Assembly: GCF_025602895.1 (NCBI RefSeq)
Contig: NW_026516433.1
Span: 1 to 44,236, forward strand
Source: Polychytrium aggregatum
Taxonomy: Eukaryota > Chytridiomycota > Chytridiomycetes > Polychytriales
Reading direction: 5' to 3'
DNA: 44,236 nucleotides
Numbering within the stretch: the first letter of the stretch is position 1; the number at the start of each line of letters is the position of its first letter. Made by a program: the position numbers and the translations under genes. The notes beneath the pieces were generated by a model. It was given only the letters and a program-made list of their open reading frames with translations. It made no database searches and was not told the DNA's origin. Below, in pieces: positions 21,771 to 33,300 of this stretch.

Positions 21771-23833
21771 TCATCTCTGGCGCCGTCGGTCCTCACGGCT
21801 GTAGCTGCGCCTTCTTCGTCGGTCTTCGCGGGACCGGCTTCGTCGCCGTCGGTCTTCGCGTGAGCGGCTCCGTCTTCGCCGATCCCGGCTGCGACTGCGA
21901 CTGCGACTCGAGTCTCGATACCCGCCCCGCCGTCGGTCTTCGCGGGAATGACTTCGTCGTCGCCGGTCTTCGCGTGAGCGGCTCCGTCTTCGCCGGTCTT
22001 CGGGGCTGCGGCTTCGGCTGCGTGTCGAAGCAGGACCCTGGTCGCGTCCGCGATCAACATCCCTGTGATCATGCAAGAATGATAAATCGTCTGAGCCGGG
22101 TGGCCAACGATGCGCTGCCTCGAGGACCAGTACTCACATCTCGTCCTTGGCGCTTCGCCTCGGGGGGTTGTCCTTCAGATACTTGTCGATGTCGCGCGCG
22201 ATGGGGACGGGAATGCGCGGGAGAATGGTGCCGAGCCATTTGGGCTCTGTCAGGAGCATGAAAATGAGCCGTCCAATGGTGCTGTGCGGAATAGGCCGGA
22301 GCAGAGTATGAGCAGATGCGTTGGTTTGCGGTGGCTTTCGGAGCACTTTGTCAGCTCCAGACATCCACTTACATGCTGCGAGGAGCAACGCCACCTTGGA
22401 TTTGCACCATCTCGTCATCCTCCAGGTAATCTGCAAACCAGTCCATAAAGTTGGCAGGCTTGCAGACGTAACGAAGGTACATGAATCCAACTGCCCGAAC
22501 GTGTCTGAGGACGTGGTGTTGCCGCGATAGTGCCGCGAGGGAGGGCAAGAGGCATTCATCAATGCGAGCCGAGAGCAGCAGCCATTAGTATCTTCGGGGA
22601 CATATACCGCAGAGCATATACCGCAGAGCATATACCGCAGAGCATATACCGAAGAGCATATGCTGCAGAGCATATGCTGCAGGGCAGGCGCAAGCTCCGC
22701 AAAACCAGCAACATCGGTGCTGCACTCACGCGTTGCCCGAGTAGTTGATCATGCCTTCGATCTGTTTGATCGTCAGTCGAAGCGTCCACATCTTGTAGAG
22801 CAAGCAGAACGCCGTGCTGGCCACCGTGCCTCGCATGAACGGCTCTAAAGAACCCGGAAGAGCAGAAACGCAGTGGTCAGCGGATGCGAGACGCCAGAGC
22901 GATGTGAGCTTACAAGCGCCACATCCAAGCACAAGCACAAGCATCGAGTGTCTTGCGAGAGCCATGTCGATGGAGCATAGACCCAGGGCCGCCGGTGGTC
23001 CGTGCATCCCCAGAGCATCGTGGTTGGCAAAGGATGATAGCAGGTTCGTCCATGAGATGCTCGGCGAGCAGGCTGCGGCTCTTACACCGTGGAAAGCAAC
23101 GAGGCAGCGGAGTGGTGGGAGCACTGCATATCTCAGCAACCGGTCTGGCCATGAACGGCGAGGCCGTTCTGCTTCGATCAAGCGTGTTCGATGGCCGCTC
23201 GGTCGCAGCGGCAATCGGAAGGAGCCATCGCGAAACGGTAGCAATACGATGCCCCCTCCCCTCCAGGCCACCGGCCGTGCTGCGACACTGGGCGGAGGAG
23301 CCGTTGGGCAGTCGAAGACAAGAGTGGCAACATGGGATTTGAAACCGTGGGCGAAGGAAAAGGTGGTTGCAACTACCGATCCAATTGGTGATCGGGGGCT
23401 CGAATGCGAGCCTCGTTGAAACAGCACTTACCGAGAGACTGAACTGCGAGTCGTGGATCCCCCCACCCAAGCCGGTGGCGATTTCCAGTGTTGGATGGCC
23501 CATTAGACATTGAGGCGAGAGAGAAAATGCCAGGGTGGTGGACGAATGAGTTCCTCGGAGTCGGGGGTCTCAGGCCGATCACCAGCGATTGCACTGGAAC
23601 ACTCAACACGACAAGATCACAGAATGGGTGGGTGCAACCATGCTTTGATCACGATGCAGATATAGGGGGGGGGCACCCCACTCACCATGGTTGCAGATCT
23701 CGTGCAGGACTTCGTGATAGGTCTTTTTCTCGTACAAAGACTTGAAATACGGCGACGAAATGATATTTTGGAAGAGGATGTTGTTCATGTTCATGCTCTC
23801 CTCATTGCCCCATGTTTCCAGCTTCGTCGACAT
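21771..23833 (-). CDS. PRPF38B: PRP38B-like pre-mRNA splicing factor with RS tail
   Basis: Six exons on the minus strand: 23833-23686, 23443-23432 (12-nt microexon), 22844-22730, 22504-22373, 22281-22138 and 22062-21771. They join in phase and give 280 residues. The PRP38 domain is recognisable throughout: 'FKSLYEKKTYHEVLHEIC', 'EPFMRGTVASTAFCLLYKMW', 'VRAVGFMYLRYVCKP' and 'WLGTILPRIPVPI'. The C-terminal ~95 residues are an RS/RED domain built of repeated 'RSRSREDRRRR' units. PRP38 is a U4/U6.U5 tri-snRNP or B-complex component needed for spliceosome activation; the 38B branch fits better than 38A because of the 'STAFCLLYK' block. The microexon supplies the codons linking 'EIC' to 'EPFMRG', and the resulting spacing matches the family without gaps. 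Confidence 0.
22599..22683. repeat. 14-bp tandem repeat in PRP38B-like intron 3
   Basis: About six copies of a 14-bp unit, four of the CATATACCGCAGAG type followed by two of the CATATGCTGCAGAG type, within intron 22505-22729. The second type contains the palindromes CATATG and CTGCAG. Confidence 0.
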
Positions 23834-24472
23834 GGCGGCGATGGCACGTTCGATCGGGAAAGGGGAGTCGAGTCTGCTGCCGAGAGCGATGTGTTTGATC
23901 GTTGTGGTGTCGATCGGCTGATCTTGCTGCTGATCTTGCTGCTGATCGGACGAGACGCTCCCGGCTCGCCCAGGCGGGTGCGAGAAGCTTCTCGCCGAGG
24001 CATCCCGGGACCCACACGTGCTCGATCAATCATGTGACCTGAGTGCTGCGCTTGGCAATGTCCACGTGATCGATCTGCCGGCTCGAACCGGCTCCCATGG
24101 TTGCGCCTTCATGGCCACACCAGCAACACACTCTCAGACGAGCCGGGGCCGGGATGGTCGTTGCAAATCGCGGATGTGGGTGTATTTTCCATCCAAAACA
24201 GAGGCGACAGGCGCCGGGTGTCCGGTTTCGTTTTTATGGGCGCTGTCGATCCAAAAAGCAAAAATTATGTACAGACAAGGCTGTTCGCCGGTATATCATC
24301 ACTCGAGGCAGCGAACCTAACAGCAGTGAGTCGAACACCCACATACACATTCTCGCCACGGGACCATTTGGGCTGATCAAATCGAATCAAATCAAATCAA
24401 ATCAAATCAAATCAAACGTGCATGCGATCGAAGGGAAACAGATGGGCTCCAGAGCACATTATCGGCTTTGGC
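23834..24472. other. intergenic, PRP38B-like promoter side to Usp 3' end
   Basis: Both neighbours are on the minus strand. No recognised gene. It contains a short TTGCTGCTGATC duplication near 23925-23948 and an (ATCAA)n microsatellite at 24377-24415. It should contain the PRP38B-like promoter near its left end. Confidence 0.
24377..24415. repeat. pentanucleotide microsatellite (ATCAA)n
   Basis: Seven or so copies of ATCAA, one with an ATCGA variant, close to the 3' end of the universal stress protein gene. Confidence 0.
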
Positions 24473-25303
24473 CTATTGTCCCTTGTGTTGACTGACGATG
24501 AGGACGGGCTTCTTGGAATGCGTGAGGCAGTAGTTGGAGACCGAGCCCAGGACCAGTCTGAAGGTCAAAGACATCAATCAGCTCATCGGCTTGAGAAGGG
24601 TGCTACCGAGATCTCAAGATGCTCCGGATATTGAGAGGCGCACATATGCATACGATTGACACCGGACGGCCGCTACTTACTCTGAGAGGAGGCCACGCCG
24701 GTGGGTGCCGACGACAATAAAGTCGCAGTCGAGGGTCTCTGCCTTCTCAACAATCAGAGGCCCGGGTGCTCCGATAAATGCATGCGGAACAACTTTGACC
24801 TGAGCCACAATGAACGAAATTGATGCGAGGTGAGCACAAAGGGGAGGGCAAAGCTCCACAGAGGTCAAACCGGGGCGGGGCGGTGATCAGACTCATGGTG
24901 GACTCACCCGCTTTGGCGGCAAGATTTCATTCTCAAGAGTGTCGGCCCACTGCTTGGCGTTCAGCTCGGCTGCTCGGATAGCCCGCTGCTGTTCTGCATC
25001 ATTGACAGCCACGACACCCATATCTGTTGCAAAGCAAAGGTTGACCATCAGCACCAAGCTGCGACTGCCTCTGCCCATCCTCCATGCGAATGAGCCCAGC
25101 CAAGCAATCGAGCGAGGCCGGTGCAGAAAATACTCACCAGAAAAGTCTGGATCGATAATACCGTCGTCCTGCACGGCGTGGACCAAATGCACCTCATCGC
25201 CGTTTTGCAGCAGGTTGGCGACGGTCCACTCGACAGCCTCGACGGAAGTGTCGTCGAAATCGGTGGCAAGGATCAGGCGGCGGGTGGGTTGTATCTCGGC
25301 CAT
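24473..25303 (-). CDS. universal stress protein (UspA-domain, ATP-binding type)
   Basis: Four exons: 25303-25138, 25023-24908, 24799-24681 and 24557-24473. Phases agree and give 161 residues, the usual length of a single-domain Usp. The start follows the family: 'RRLILATDFDDTSVEAVEW'. Then 'GDEVHLVHAVQD', a helical 'RAIRAAELNAKQWADTLE', and 'CDFIVVGTHRRGLLSELV' followed by 'LGSVSNYCLTHSKKPVLIV'. The Gly-Thr-His-Arg-Arg-Gly...Gly-Ser-Val-Ser block is the nucleotide-binding loop of the ATP-binding Usp subgroup. These small Rossmann-like dimers are induced by stress; the precise role in fungi is poorly defined. The gene is divergent from the pseudokinase-fusion gene at 25846 and may share its promoter region. 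Confidence 0.
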
Positions 25304-25845
25304 GTTTTGAGGCTCTCTGGACAGTAGCTTCGGCAAGGATAATCAAGGATAGTCAAGGAAGAGTGCTTGGTGATGGATCTGCGGAAGATGGGGTGATGGG
25401 GGGGGAGCAGACGGGAGCATGCCGCGCGGGAGGGAACTGAAGAACCCCGGCTGGCGAGCGGAGAGCGAGTCACTCCGCGTCACACGGCGGGCGCGCACGT
25501 GGCTGGAGCCAGAATGCTCTGGCGCGGCACTTTTGTTCTGGAGACAGGGCGGCCATGGCGACCTGCCCAGCAGACAGCTGGGATCGTCGCTTGTGCGATA
25601 GCAGCACCGATAGCACCACCATCGATCACATCCATCGATCACATCCATCGATCACATCCACACGAGGTCATAGACGAGGCCACAGTGAGCTATGCTCTTC
25701 GCCCGTCAAGGGTCAACACCGCGGTTGCCCCGTCGCTTCCAACCAGCACACGACGCGGAGACATCCCCGGACACGTCCTTTCCGCCATCGCCCTCTGTCT
25801 GCCTCGGTCCTCCATCGCTGCTCATCCACCTGCTTCTCCGGCGCC
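25304..25845. promoter_or_regulatory. divergent promoter region, Usp (minus) and kinase fusion (plus)
   Basis: A 542-bp gap between two divergent start codons. No gene recognised. It contains a 13-bp direct repeat (CGATCACATCCAT type, about three copies near 25622-25660) nearer the plus-strand gene. No specific promoter motif can be assigned with confidence. Confidence 0.
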
Positions 25846-28186
25846 ATGCCTGCGAGCCCGTCGCTGTTTCTCGAGGCCCTGGTCGACCCGGAAAACTCGT
25901 CGCATGTATACGAGGTCGGTGGATTGCTGGTCCTGCGTTGCTTCTGCCGTGCATTTGCCTGAAGGGGTCTGGTCCCAGCATTTGGCTTGGCTTCTCAAGC
26001 ATATTCCTTACTCGCTCTCGGCATCAACCATCAACCATCAACCATCAACCATCAACCATCAACCATCAACCATCAACCATCAACCATCAACCATCAACCA
26101 TCAACCATCAACCATCAACCATGGCCCAGGCTCGCCGCACTCACAACAATCGCACCCACCGTATCGCCGTCAAGGTTGTGGCCTTTCCATCGTCAGCCCC
26201 GTCGCGCAGTCGGCTTGTTCAGGAGATTCAGCGTATTCGGTCGCTGCGTCTGCATCATCCCAATGTCGTGACCATCTTCGAGGCGCATTTCGACTACGAT
26301 GCCCAAACGGCGACGTTGTGCATGCAGTACCATCCTCTCAAGAGTCTTCACAACTTTCTGTATCGCTCGACGTTCCCGCACTCGGACATCACCGCCGCCA
26401 TCAAATACGGATTCATCGTCGGTATCGCCCAGGGACTCCATTATCTCCACCAGAACAACATTGTTCACGGCAACCTCAAGAGCCAGAATGTCTTGCTCAA
26501 GTACGACACCGACGGGACCCTGCGTGCCCAGCTCTCGGACTATGGCCTGTCCGCTGTTCGTCCTGCTCTCGGCGACCCCAATCTCCTTCCAACGTCGACC
26601 TTGGTTTACACGGCCCCCGAGTGTCTGGAGCCGTCGCTCGACTCACATCCGGGAGCCGAGTCCGATGTCTACGGCTTCGCCATGCTCGCATACGAAGTGT
26701 GGTTTCTCGCCAAGCCGTTCGACGGCCTCGCTGCCAGTGAGATCCAGCAGTACGTCAGCAGGGGCAACCGAGAGCCTCTTCCTGCCGGCTGGGTGCTGTC
26801 GGATCTCTTGTCGGCATGCTGGGACGCCTTGCCAGATCGCCGGCCCGATATCGAAGCGGTCTGCTCTGAGCTCAACAAGCGACTTGGAACACAGACCCCG
26901 CCGCCCATCGACCTGCAGTTCGTCATGGTAAGCGTCAAGCTGCCCGGCCGGATTTCAGTCGACACATGGGTGAAATCGGGCATGTTAGCATATGCGAAAT
27001 GGCGCATGCCGGCATGGCGCCCAATGACGTTGCGTCAGCCTGCAAAGCCAGGGTATGAACCTACAGCACCTCCACTCGATCCAGCACCTAACAGTGGCAA
27101 GTTTCGTTGTAAACTCAGGACCTTTATCCGTCGACCACACCGACTCGAAGCTCGCTCGATATCGCCTCGTCCTATCGCAGTCTCTCGAGCTTTGACCGAC
27201 CCGATGAGCGCGATGAGCTAAGCAAGGACGTTGTCTTTACGTTTTCTCGGAATGAGCGCTGGCTCGACACCCGTCATATCCCGATCATTGCACAAGAGGG
27301 CAATGCAGCGTTTTGTCTGGAATATCCCGATCCACTTTTGTCAATCGAAGTGCTCCAGGTTCGTGGCATTCGAGCCGCCGAGGACGGATGCGAATCGAGC
27401 GGCTCGCGTTCCAGGCAGCTTGAACAATCGATAGGATGCGACAGCGACAAGCGAGCCGACAGGCGGACATCTTGTATGACGAGCAATCCGCCCAACGTAA
27501 GGCAGCACTAATGCGGCGTTTGTGGGTGTAGGCACTCCAGGCCTCAAACTCGAGCTCCGGATCTGGCCAACTCCCGGAATCGTGGACAATCAAACTCTGC
27601 GACACCACCCCGCAGGGTTTGGCCCTGTTGACCTTGAAGAAGACAGGTGGCTCAAAGGACTAGTGAGTCGACCGAACGCTGCTGGGACGAGCGTGGCGAT
27701 GCCTTGGAAACGGCGTTGGAGTTTGGGATGGCTGCATTGGCGACAGCGACCTGCACGGCGATCCGGCACCACAGTTGCGATGCTCCCTGGTTGCCATCCC
27801 GCATCGTAACTTGTGCACATCCCGCCAAAACAAACAGCGACTTTGTCATCAAGACCCTCAACGACAAATCCTTCGTCACCAAGTTTGAGCGGCGCGGCCT
27901 CATCCACGTCAAACACAAGTTCAAGAGCATGAGCTCGTCGCTGACCTATGGCTGGACCGGCGAGTACTCCGACTCATCCACGTACCACCTCCTCAAGGTG
28001 TACCCATCCAAACAGATCGTCGGTCGGTACGACCGCGGACAACTCAATGAGGCCAACGGCAAACTGGAAGGGCAAATTTCATTCAAAGCTCCCTACATCG
28101 AAGACACGATCTTGATTCTAGCAACTGCGCTGTTACTGGAGGAGCCCGCGCGAGTCGCCGAGATTGTCAAAGAGGCAGCGTTCTGA
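25846..28186 (+). CDS. predicted pseudokinase fused to tubby/LURP-one-like C-terminal domain
   Basis: Five exons: 25846-25914, 26130-26927, 27119-27358, 27541-27662 and 27838-28186. All phases agree and give 525 residues. Residues 20-280 are a protein kinase fold: Lys38 in 'IAVKVV', Glu55 in helix C, 'LHYLHQNNIVHGNLKSQNVL', 'SDYGLSAVRP', 'TAPECLEP' and 'ESDVYGFAMLAYEVW'. The catalytic HRD Asp is replaced (His136-Gly-Asn138), the DFG is DYG (Asp160), and there is no glycine-rich loop, so it is probably catalytically weak or dead. After a Ser/Arg/Asp linker (290-330), the rest is beta-rich: 'RHIPIIAQEGNAAFCLEY', 'WTIKLCDTTPQGLALLTLK', then 'DFVIKTLNDKSFVTKFERRG'. This resembles the tubby/LURP-one barrel, which binds membranes or lipids. 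The tubby call is tentative. The fusion rests on matched splice phases. Intron 1 holds a 7-bp repeat array. Confidence 0.
26023..26122. repeat. 7-bp tandem repeat (CCATCAA)n in kinase-fusion intron 1
   Basis: About fourteen near-perfect copies of CCATCAA immediately before the 3' splice site of intron 25915-26129. Because seven is not divisible by three, the array reads differently in each frame, yet it has no stop in at least two of them. Confidence 0.
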
Positions 28187-28329
28187 GTCAAGTTGTCTGA
28201 TATTCATAGTGGCCATGTACTGAACAATATACTGGCGTATCAGGGGAAGAAGCAGATATTCACGCCTGTCCATTCGGACTAGGAATAGAACACTGCTTCT
28301 GCCGCCACACAGAGCGCTGGAGTCAGTCG

Positions 28330-29991
28330 CTAAGCATACAAGGCAATCTCTACCATCACGGCCAAGTGGTCGCTCGCAAAGTTCTTGTTTGGCAGGCCCG
28401 GCACGAGCTCTTCGACCTTTGGGAGCTCAAGGACCTTCAGGACGTTGACGGGAACCTGGGGCTTGTCCGACACAGCAAAGTCCCACCAGAAGATATAGTC
28501 CAGGGTGCCCTTCCACACCGCAAAGCAGGTGAATGTGGGCTCTCCGCCCCATCGTTCAGCTCCTTGCCAACCGGGATTGATGCTGTGGTTTGGGTCGGCG
28601 TCCCGATAAGTCTGGGTCATGCTAACAAAGGGCGGAAACGACTGGATCTTGGCCACCAGCTGAGCGGCCGGCAGAGGATTATCCAGGCTCTCGAGCGGCC
28701 GAGCGCCGCTATCTCCGGATTCTGGGGCTGGAGGGTCGCCATCGCGAGGAGGCCGCTGGACAGGCTGGATCATTTGCTCCTGCTCGGGTGTCATGGGAGC
28801 ATGCAGCAACACAGGATACACAGCGTCGTTGGGACATGCGTTGAAATCTTGGCATCGGCGGGCGTTCGTGTCATAGAGAGTGGGTATCAGTCATGCTCTG
28901 GATGATCGATCAATGCCACTTGCTTTCACTCTCTCCCGTCCTTTGCTTTCACCGGCCCTCCAACTCACCACCACACAGGAAGATGGGCCACTCATCCTTG
29001 ATTTCGGTCGAGTCGTGGAACTCGCTCGATCCAGATAGAATGGCTCTCTTGAATTCGGCTGCAGCACTCATCAGTACGTAGGACTGGCGCAACCGCTCGT
29101 AGTTTGCCTCGGGGCGCCAGAACAGATGAGTGTTGGTGACGATCACGCCGAGAGAGCAACGCGCAGTGTGAGGCTGAACAACTCCCAGGGCCAGCAGCTG
29201 GGCGACGTTGCCCGTGAAGGGATTGATGGGAGTCGGGTGGGTCAGCGGCGACTCGTCGTAGACAAGTGGCCGATAGTCGATCTTTTTGAACCTGCCGACA
29301 GCAGGAGGGAGGAGCAGCCAGAGGTGAGCTCGCATCACATGCACTTTCGTGACGGCAACGATAGCACTCGCCAAGGCAGGATAGATATGATTTCGTACAT
29401 GGCAGACTTCCATATGATGCACAGGCCGTGTCCGCCTTCTTTCTCCATGTTTCGCTTCAGAAACACATGGTCGTATCCGGCATCGGCAAGGTGCGGCTTG
29501 AGTTCCTCGAGACAGTCAACCTCTTGGAGACAGGCAATGTCGGGTTTGTGGACTCGGGTGATCTCGTCGATCAGCATTGGGTATCGAGTCTTGAGCGTTG
29601 ATAAAAGAGGGATTACTGGGCGAGTCAGTGCAGGCCGGTGGCACGATGTGCATGGGATGAAGACAGTGTCGAGCCATTCCGCCGACTTGATCGTCTCATC
29701 AGCAGAACTGGTGCCCTCACCTTGACCTTCAGATCCTCCTTCTTGGCATACGGAAACAGCTCTCTTCGCACGAGACACTCTGGATGACGATTTCGGAGCG
29801 ACAGCAGCGTGAGCAAACGGAGCTTTGCGGATGCTATTGGGCTGGGCTGGGTCCGGTTGCCGGGTTGGGTTGGTGAGCTTACGGGCCAGCAGGTTGTAGG
29901 TCATGATGGTCCAAGTGCGAGCGGGCTGGGTGGGGAGAGGACCAGCTGGGAACAGGTCCTTGACAGGAAGCATTCGTCGCTTGATCGACAT
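28330..29991 (-). CDS. CCR4/Ngl-type endonuclease-exonuclease-phosphatase RNase (deadenylase-like)
   Basis: Five exons: 29991-29883, 29779-29721, 29589-29399, 29291-28969 and 28847-28330. Phases agree and give 399 residues; the exon 2 donor could be six bases earlier. All EEP active-site blocks are present in order: 'TIMTYNLLAQ' (Asn), 'PDIACLQEVDCLEEL' (Glu), 'VIVTNTHLFWRP' (Asn, His), 'FLCGGDFNACPND' (Asp, Asn), 'WKGTLDYIFW' (Asp) and 'FASDHLAVMVEI' (Asp-His). This matches the Ngl2/Ngl3/Angel/CCR4 group, Mg2+-dependent 3'-5' RNases acting on poly(A) or rRNA 3' ends. No leucine-rich repeat is present, so Ngl-like is preferred over CCR4 itself. A basic start 'MSIKRRML' could help nuclear or mitochondrial targeting, which is not proven. 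A Pro/Glu/Asp-rich insert lies between the DFN and WKG blocks. Confidence 0.
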
Positions 29992-30302
29992 TGTGGGGGG
30001 GAGGCGGTGGAAGCAAAAGTCGGAGCACGCGGGGTTGTCGATATGGAGATGCGATCTTGGCAGAATCAAGATCAAGACCACGATCGAGATCAAGACCACG
30101 ATCGAGATCAAGACCACGATCGAGATCAAGATCAGAGGCCAATCCGCCACGGGTTTGCTCCAGGACCACCTGGCCCAAGTGCTGCGGCAGACAAGAGCCA
30201 CAGCTGTCCCATCCAACCGAGCCCGCATTCGCCGCAGATTCCCAACGAAACAGTCATCGGTGGTGCTGAGCGGTTCATTCGGGCGAAGCCCAAGCAACTG
30301 TA
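29992..30302. other. intergenic, Ngl-like promoter and TCF25 3' end, with 18-bp repeat
   Basis: Both neighbours are on the minus strand. At about 30071-30134 there are roughly 3.5 copies of an 18-bp unit, ATCAAGACCACGATCGAG, placed about 80 bp upstream of the Ngl-like ATG. No other gene is recognised. Confidence 0.
30071..30134. repeat. 18-bp tandem repeat upstream of Ngl-like gene
   Basis: Three and a half copies of ATCAAGACCACGATCGAG, each with the palindrome CGATCG. It could be a simple minisatellite or clustered protein-binding sites; position in the promoter makes the latter possible. Confidence 0.
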
Positions 30303-33300
30303 TTATTCAGCGGGAGCATGGTCTCCGTCGGCATCGCCTCCGTGTCCATCCACATCATCGTTGAGATTCCCGTCTTCCCCATCACGATCTTCGTCGCTCT
30401 CATCTCCGGATGCAGCTCCCTCGATATCGGCATCGGCATCGACATCGTGGTCGGTGCTTTGGCCGCCAGCGAACCACGAGGCCCAGACGCTTTGGATTTG
30501 CTCGACCCATGAGACTTGCTCGTCAGACCCTTCAGCTGGGAAGTTGCCGGGGACGGTGGCATGTCCTTCGCCCTCCTGGGCCTCGATGAGCTGGCGCTGG
30601 ATATCAGCCACAAGCTGGCCATCGACATTGTTGGGATTGATGTTGAACCTTTGCAGCAGCCCCAGGACTGCATTCCCAATGTCACCCAGGGGGTTGGCAC
30701 TCCTATGGAGCTCGGCATAGTCGTCGTACACTGAGTGGACGGCGTCGTCTGGAGGTAGCGGATCGTTCATGCTGATGCCCGACCGAGCCACGCCCGAGAG
30801 AGCCGACATGAGAGCATTGAATTCTGCCAAGAACAGCGGCCGAATGAATGCGACAATCACAGTGAGGCTCGGCAAGCACCGACTGCTCGACAGAGACAAA
30901 GCTCATCCTACCCGAGACAACGATATGCCGGCAGATACTGCGCGGAACATCCTTGTTGAACCTTGTTGCCCGGATCTGCTCACCCTCGAGCTTGAGCGGA
31001 TCACGAAGGTCGTTGATCATTCCAAGCACGGCAGAGATGTTTGTGTTCATCCAGGCTAGAACTTCGGGCTGCTTCCACAGAGGCCGGCTGTATGTGCTGC
31101 AGAGATCGAGTAGCACTTGCAAAGTCTTCTGGGAGGGACTGGGGCACGGATCGGCATCAGAATGCGACACACGGGCCGAGCGAGGGTCCAGCCGGGATTC
31201 GACACAGGCTGCGGCTCCTCTCGAAGGAGTGTCTGAGTTTGATGTGACAATGCAGCTGGCACCTCAGTCCTACCTGACAGTGAACTGAGCGTCGGACAAC
31301 ACCGTCGAAGCAATGGGCGCCGTGTTGTCGAGTAGCTGGCCAACAAGCGTTGGGTAGTAGAGAATGGCCTTTTGAAGGAACCGGGAGCTTTCGTCGTGGT
31401 CCTGATTGACGAATTGATGGTGAGAGGGCGAAATCGGCGTCAGAGATTCACTTTGCAGAGAATGCGGGTCGCCGTGGCCACCCTCGCTTCGTTCTAACAA
31501 CGGCATGTGCGCCACTGCTCGAAGATGTACCTGCTGATTCTTTTCCTCCAACATGAAGTGTGCCAGCGCGACAGAACACATCATGTTCGGCAGCAGGAAC
31601 AGCTCTTTGGAAACCTCAAACTCCTGCCAGAACTGCAAGAGCCACTTGTACTCGCCCGCCTTGAGTGCATAAAAGTCGATACACAGCAGGACGCCAAGAG
31701 GATCCTGCTCGGGCTCGAGACTGATAGCATAGAGAGAGTTGGTGGCAGGCAGAGTCTTGGAGACTCAGAGCCCATGCGATATGAATGGCATCACGGATGG
31801 GCAAGCGAATGATGCACGACGCCAGTGCAGGCGCGGTAGGTGTGCAACTCATAGGAATGGTTCAGGGCCTCGTCTACACCGTACCTGAGGAGTAGCTTTG
31901 CAAGCTCAAAGGCTGTTCTCCAACAGCCCCGCTGTGCAACGCTTTTCATGTGGCGGAAAACGGCCAGGAAGAAGGGTCTGCGACAGGCGTCGAGATAGCA
32001 GGCGCTGTCAGCATCAACTCGACTCGCAGGCAGTGCTACAAGACAGCAGCATCACGTCTGGCATTTTCACCATGCCTTGTCGCTGAACAATGGTGACCCT
32101 ACCGATTCTCGACCCGCCGATAGTCCAAACGGCAGCGGCCTGTCGCGACGTTGAACATTGTATGGAAGGCTCGCTCGAAACAGAACAGCGCACGCTCTAA
32201 ACCGCGGCAATAAGAATCAGTCGTGTGTGCAAGAGACGTTGTAGATGGGCGAGCATGCTGTGCGAGAGTACTTTGCGAACATGCATTGCGAGAGTACTTT
32301 GCGAGTGCGGCGCAACTCTTCGATACAGGTTGCCTCTCCTCTATCTACGCTACCTATGTACTCGGTTGCCGTGGTCTGGTCGCCCGAATGACGGTACACT
32401 TCACTCATCTGAAGCAGGGCATCGACATGGTAGGGCTGCATCTGCAGCAACATCGAGATGGTGTTGGGATCGTGTGTCCGCAGACAGTCCAGGAACCGAC
32501 ACTGCGCATCCTGGTACGCCTTGGAGTGCACAAATGTGTAGTAGGTGCAGCCTGGGTAGTCGATCAAAGGGCAGCAGCCACCTGTAAGCGATGCGACTGG
32601 CAGCCATCCTCTCCAAAGTCGCATAACAGAAGCACAAGCCTCACCATCTTCGTTGCGCAGGACGTCCATGGTAATTCCGATTTTGTCGATGCGGGGCCAG
32701 GTGTCTCGCGGCGTGGCAAAGAGCATCTTCTTGGTCATGCGGACATAGCGCTTCTTCTTGATTTCCTCCTCGATCTTTGAATGAGTGTGCGATCGAGTCA
32801 GCAGCCGCGGTGTTCATGAAAAGTCGACGCCTGCGAGCGCCGAGATGACAAGTAGCCGACACCTACGATCTTGGATCCGAACATTCGCCTCATCTCGGCA
32901 TCGGCGTCCATGTGGCGAGCGTCGACTGACAGCAGCGAGGCCAGCGAGGCCAGCGATGAGCTTGAATCAGCCTGCTTAGAGGACGAGGCGGCCGCGAGCG
33001 GTGCGGCGCCTGCTACTTTCCCGTATCTGAATTGAAAGGCGGGCATACGGCGAAATGAGCGATCCTTCACACACGCTGGGCGGCACGGCCAGAGACGCCC
33101 ACTGGTCCAGAGCAACATGGTATGGACATACTTTGCATTGATCTCCTGGATGGTGCGGTCAATCTCATCGAGATCATCAACGGCTTCGACAGCTTCCTGC
33201 TTGGCAGCGGACTTGCCTCCCTTCTTCTTCTTTGGCTTGCTCTTCTTGCTCTTCTGTGGTGCGCAGGCGTTTGTTAAGCCATAGAGATCAAGCTTATGGC

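Noticed and set aside
22603..22690. CRISPR-like or invertible array
   Set aside because: The 14-bp units are contiguous with no spacers and lie in an intron, so this is a minisatellite.
26029..26129. His-Gln-Pro-Ser-Thr-Ile-Asn repeat protein segment
   Set aside because: It is the translated CCATCAA microsatellite in an intron; splicing from 25914 to 26130 gives a continuous kinase N-lobe without it.
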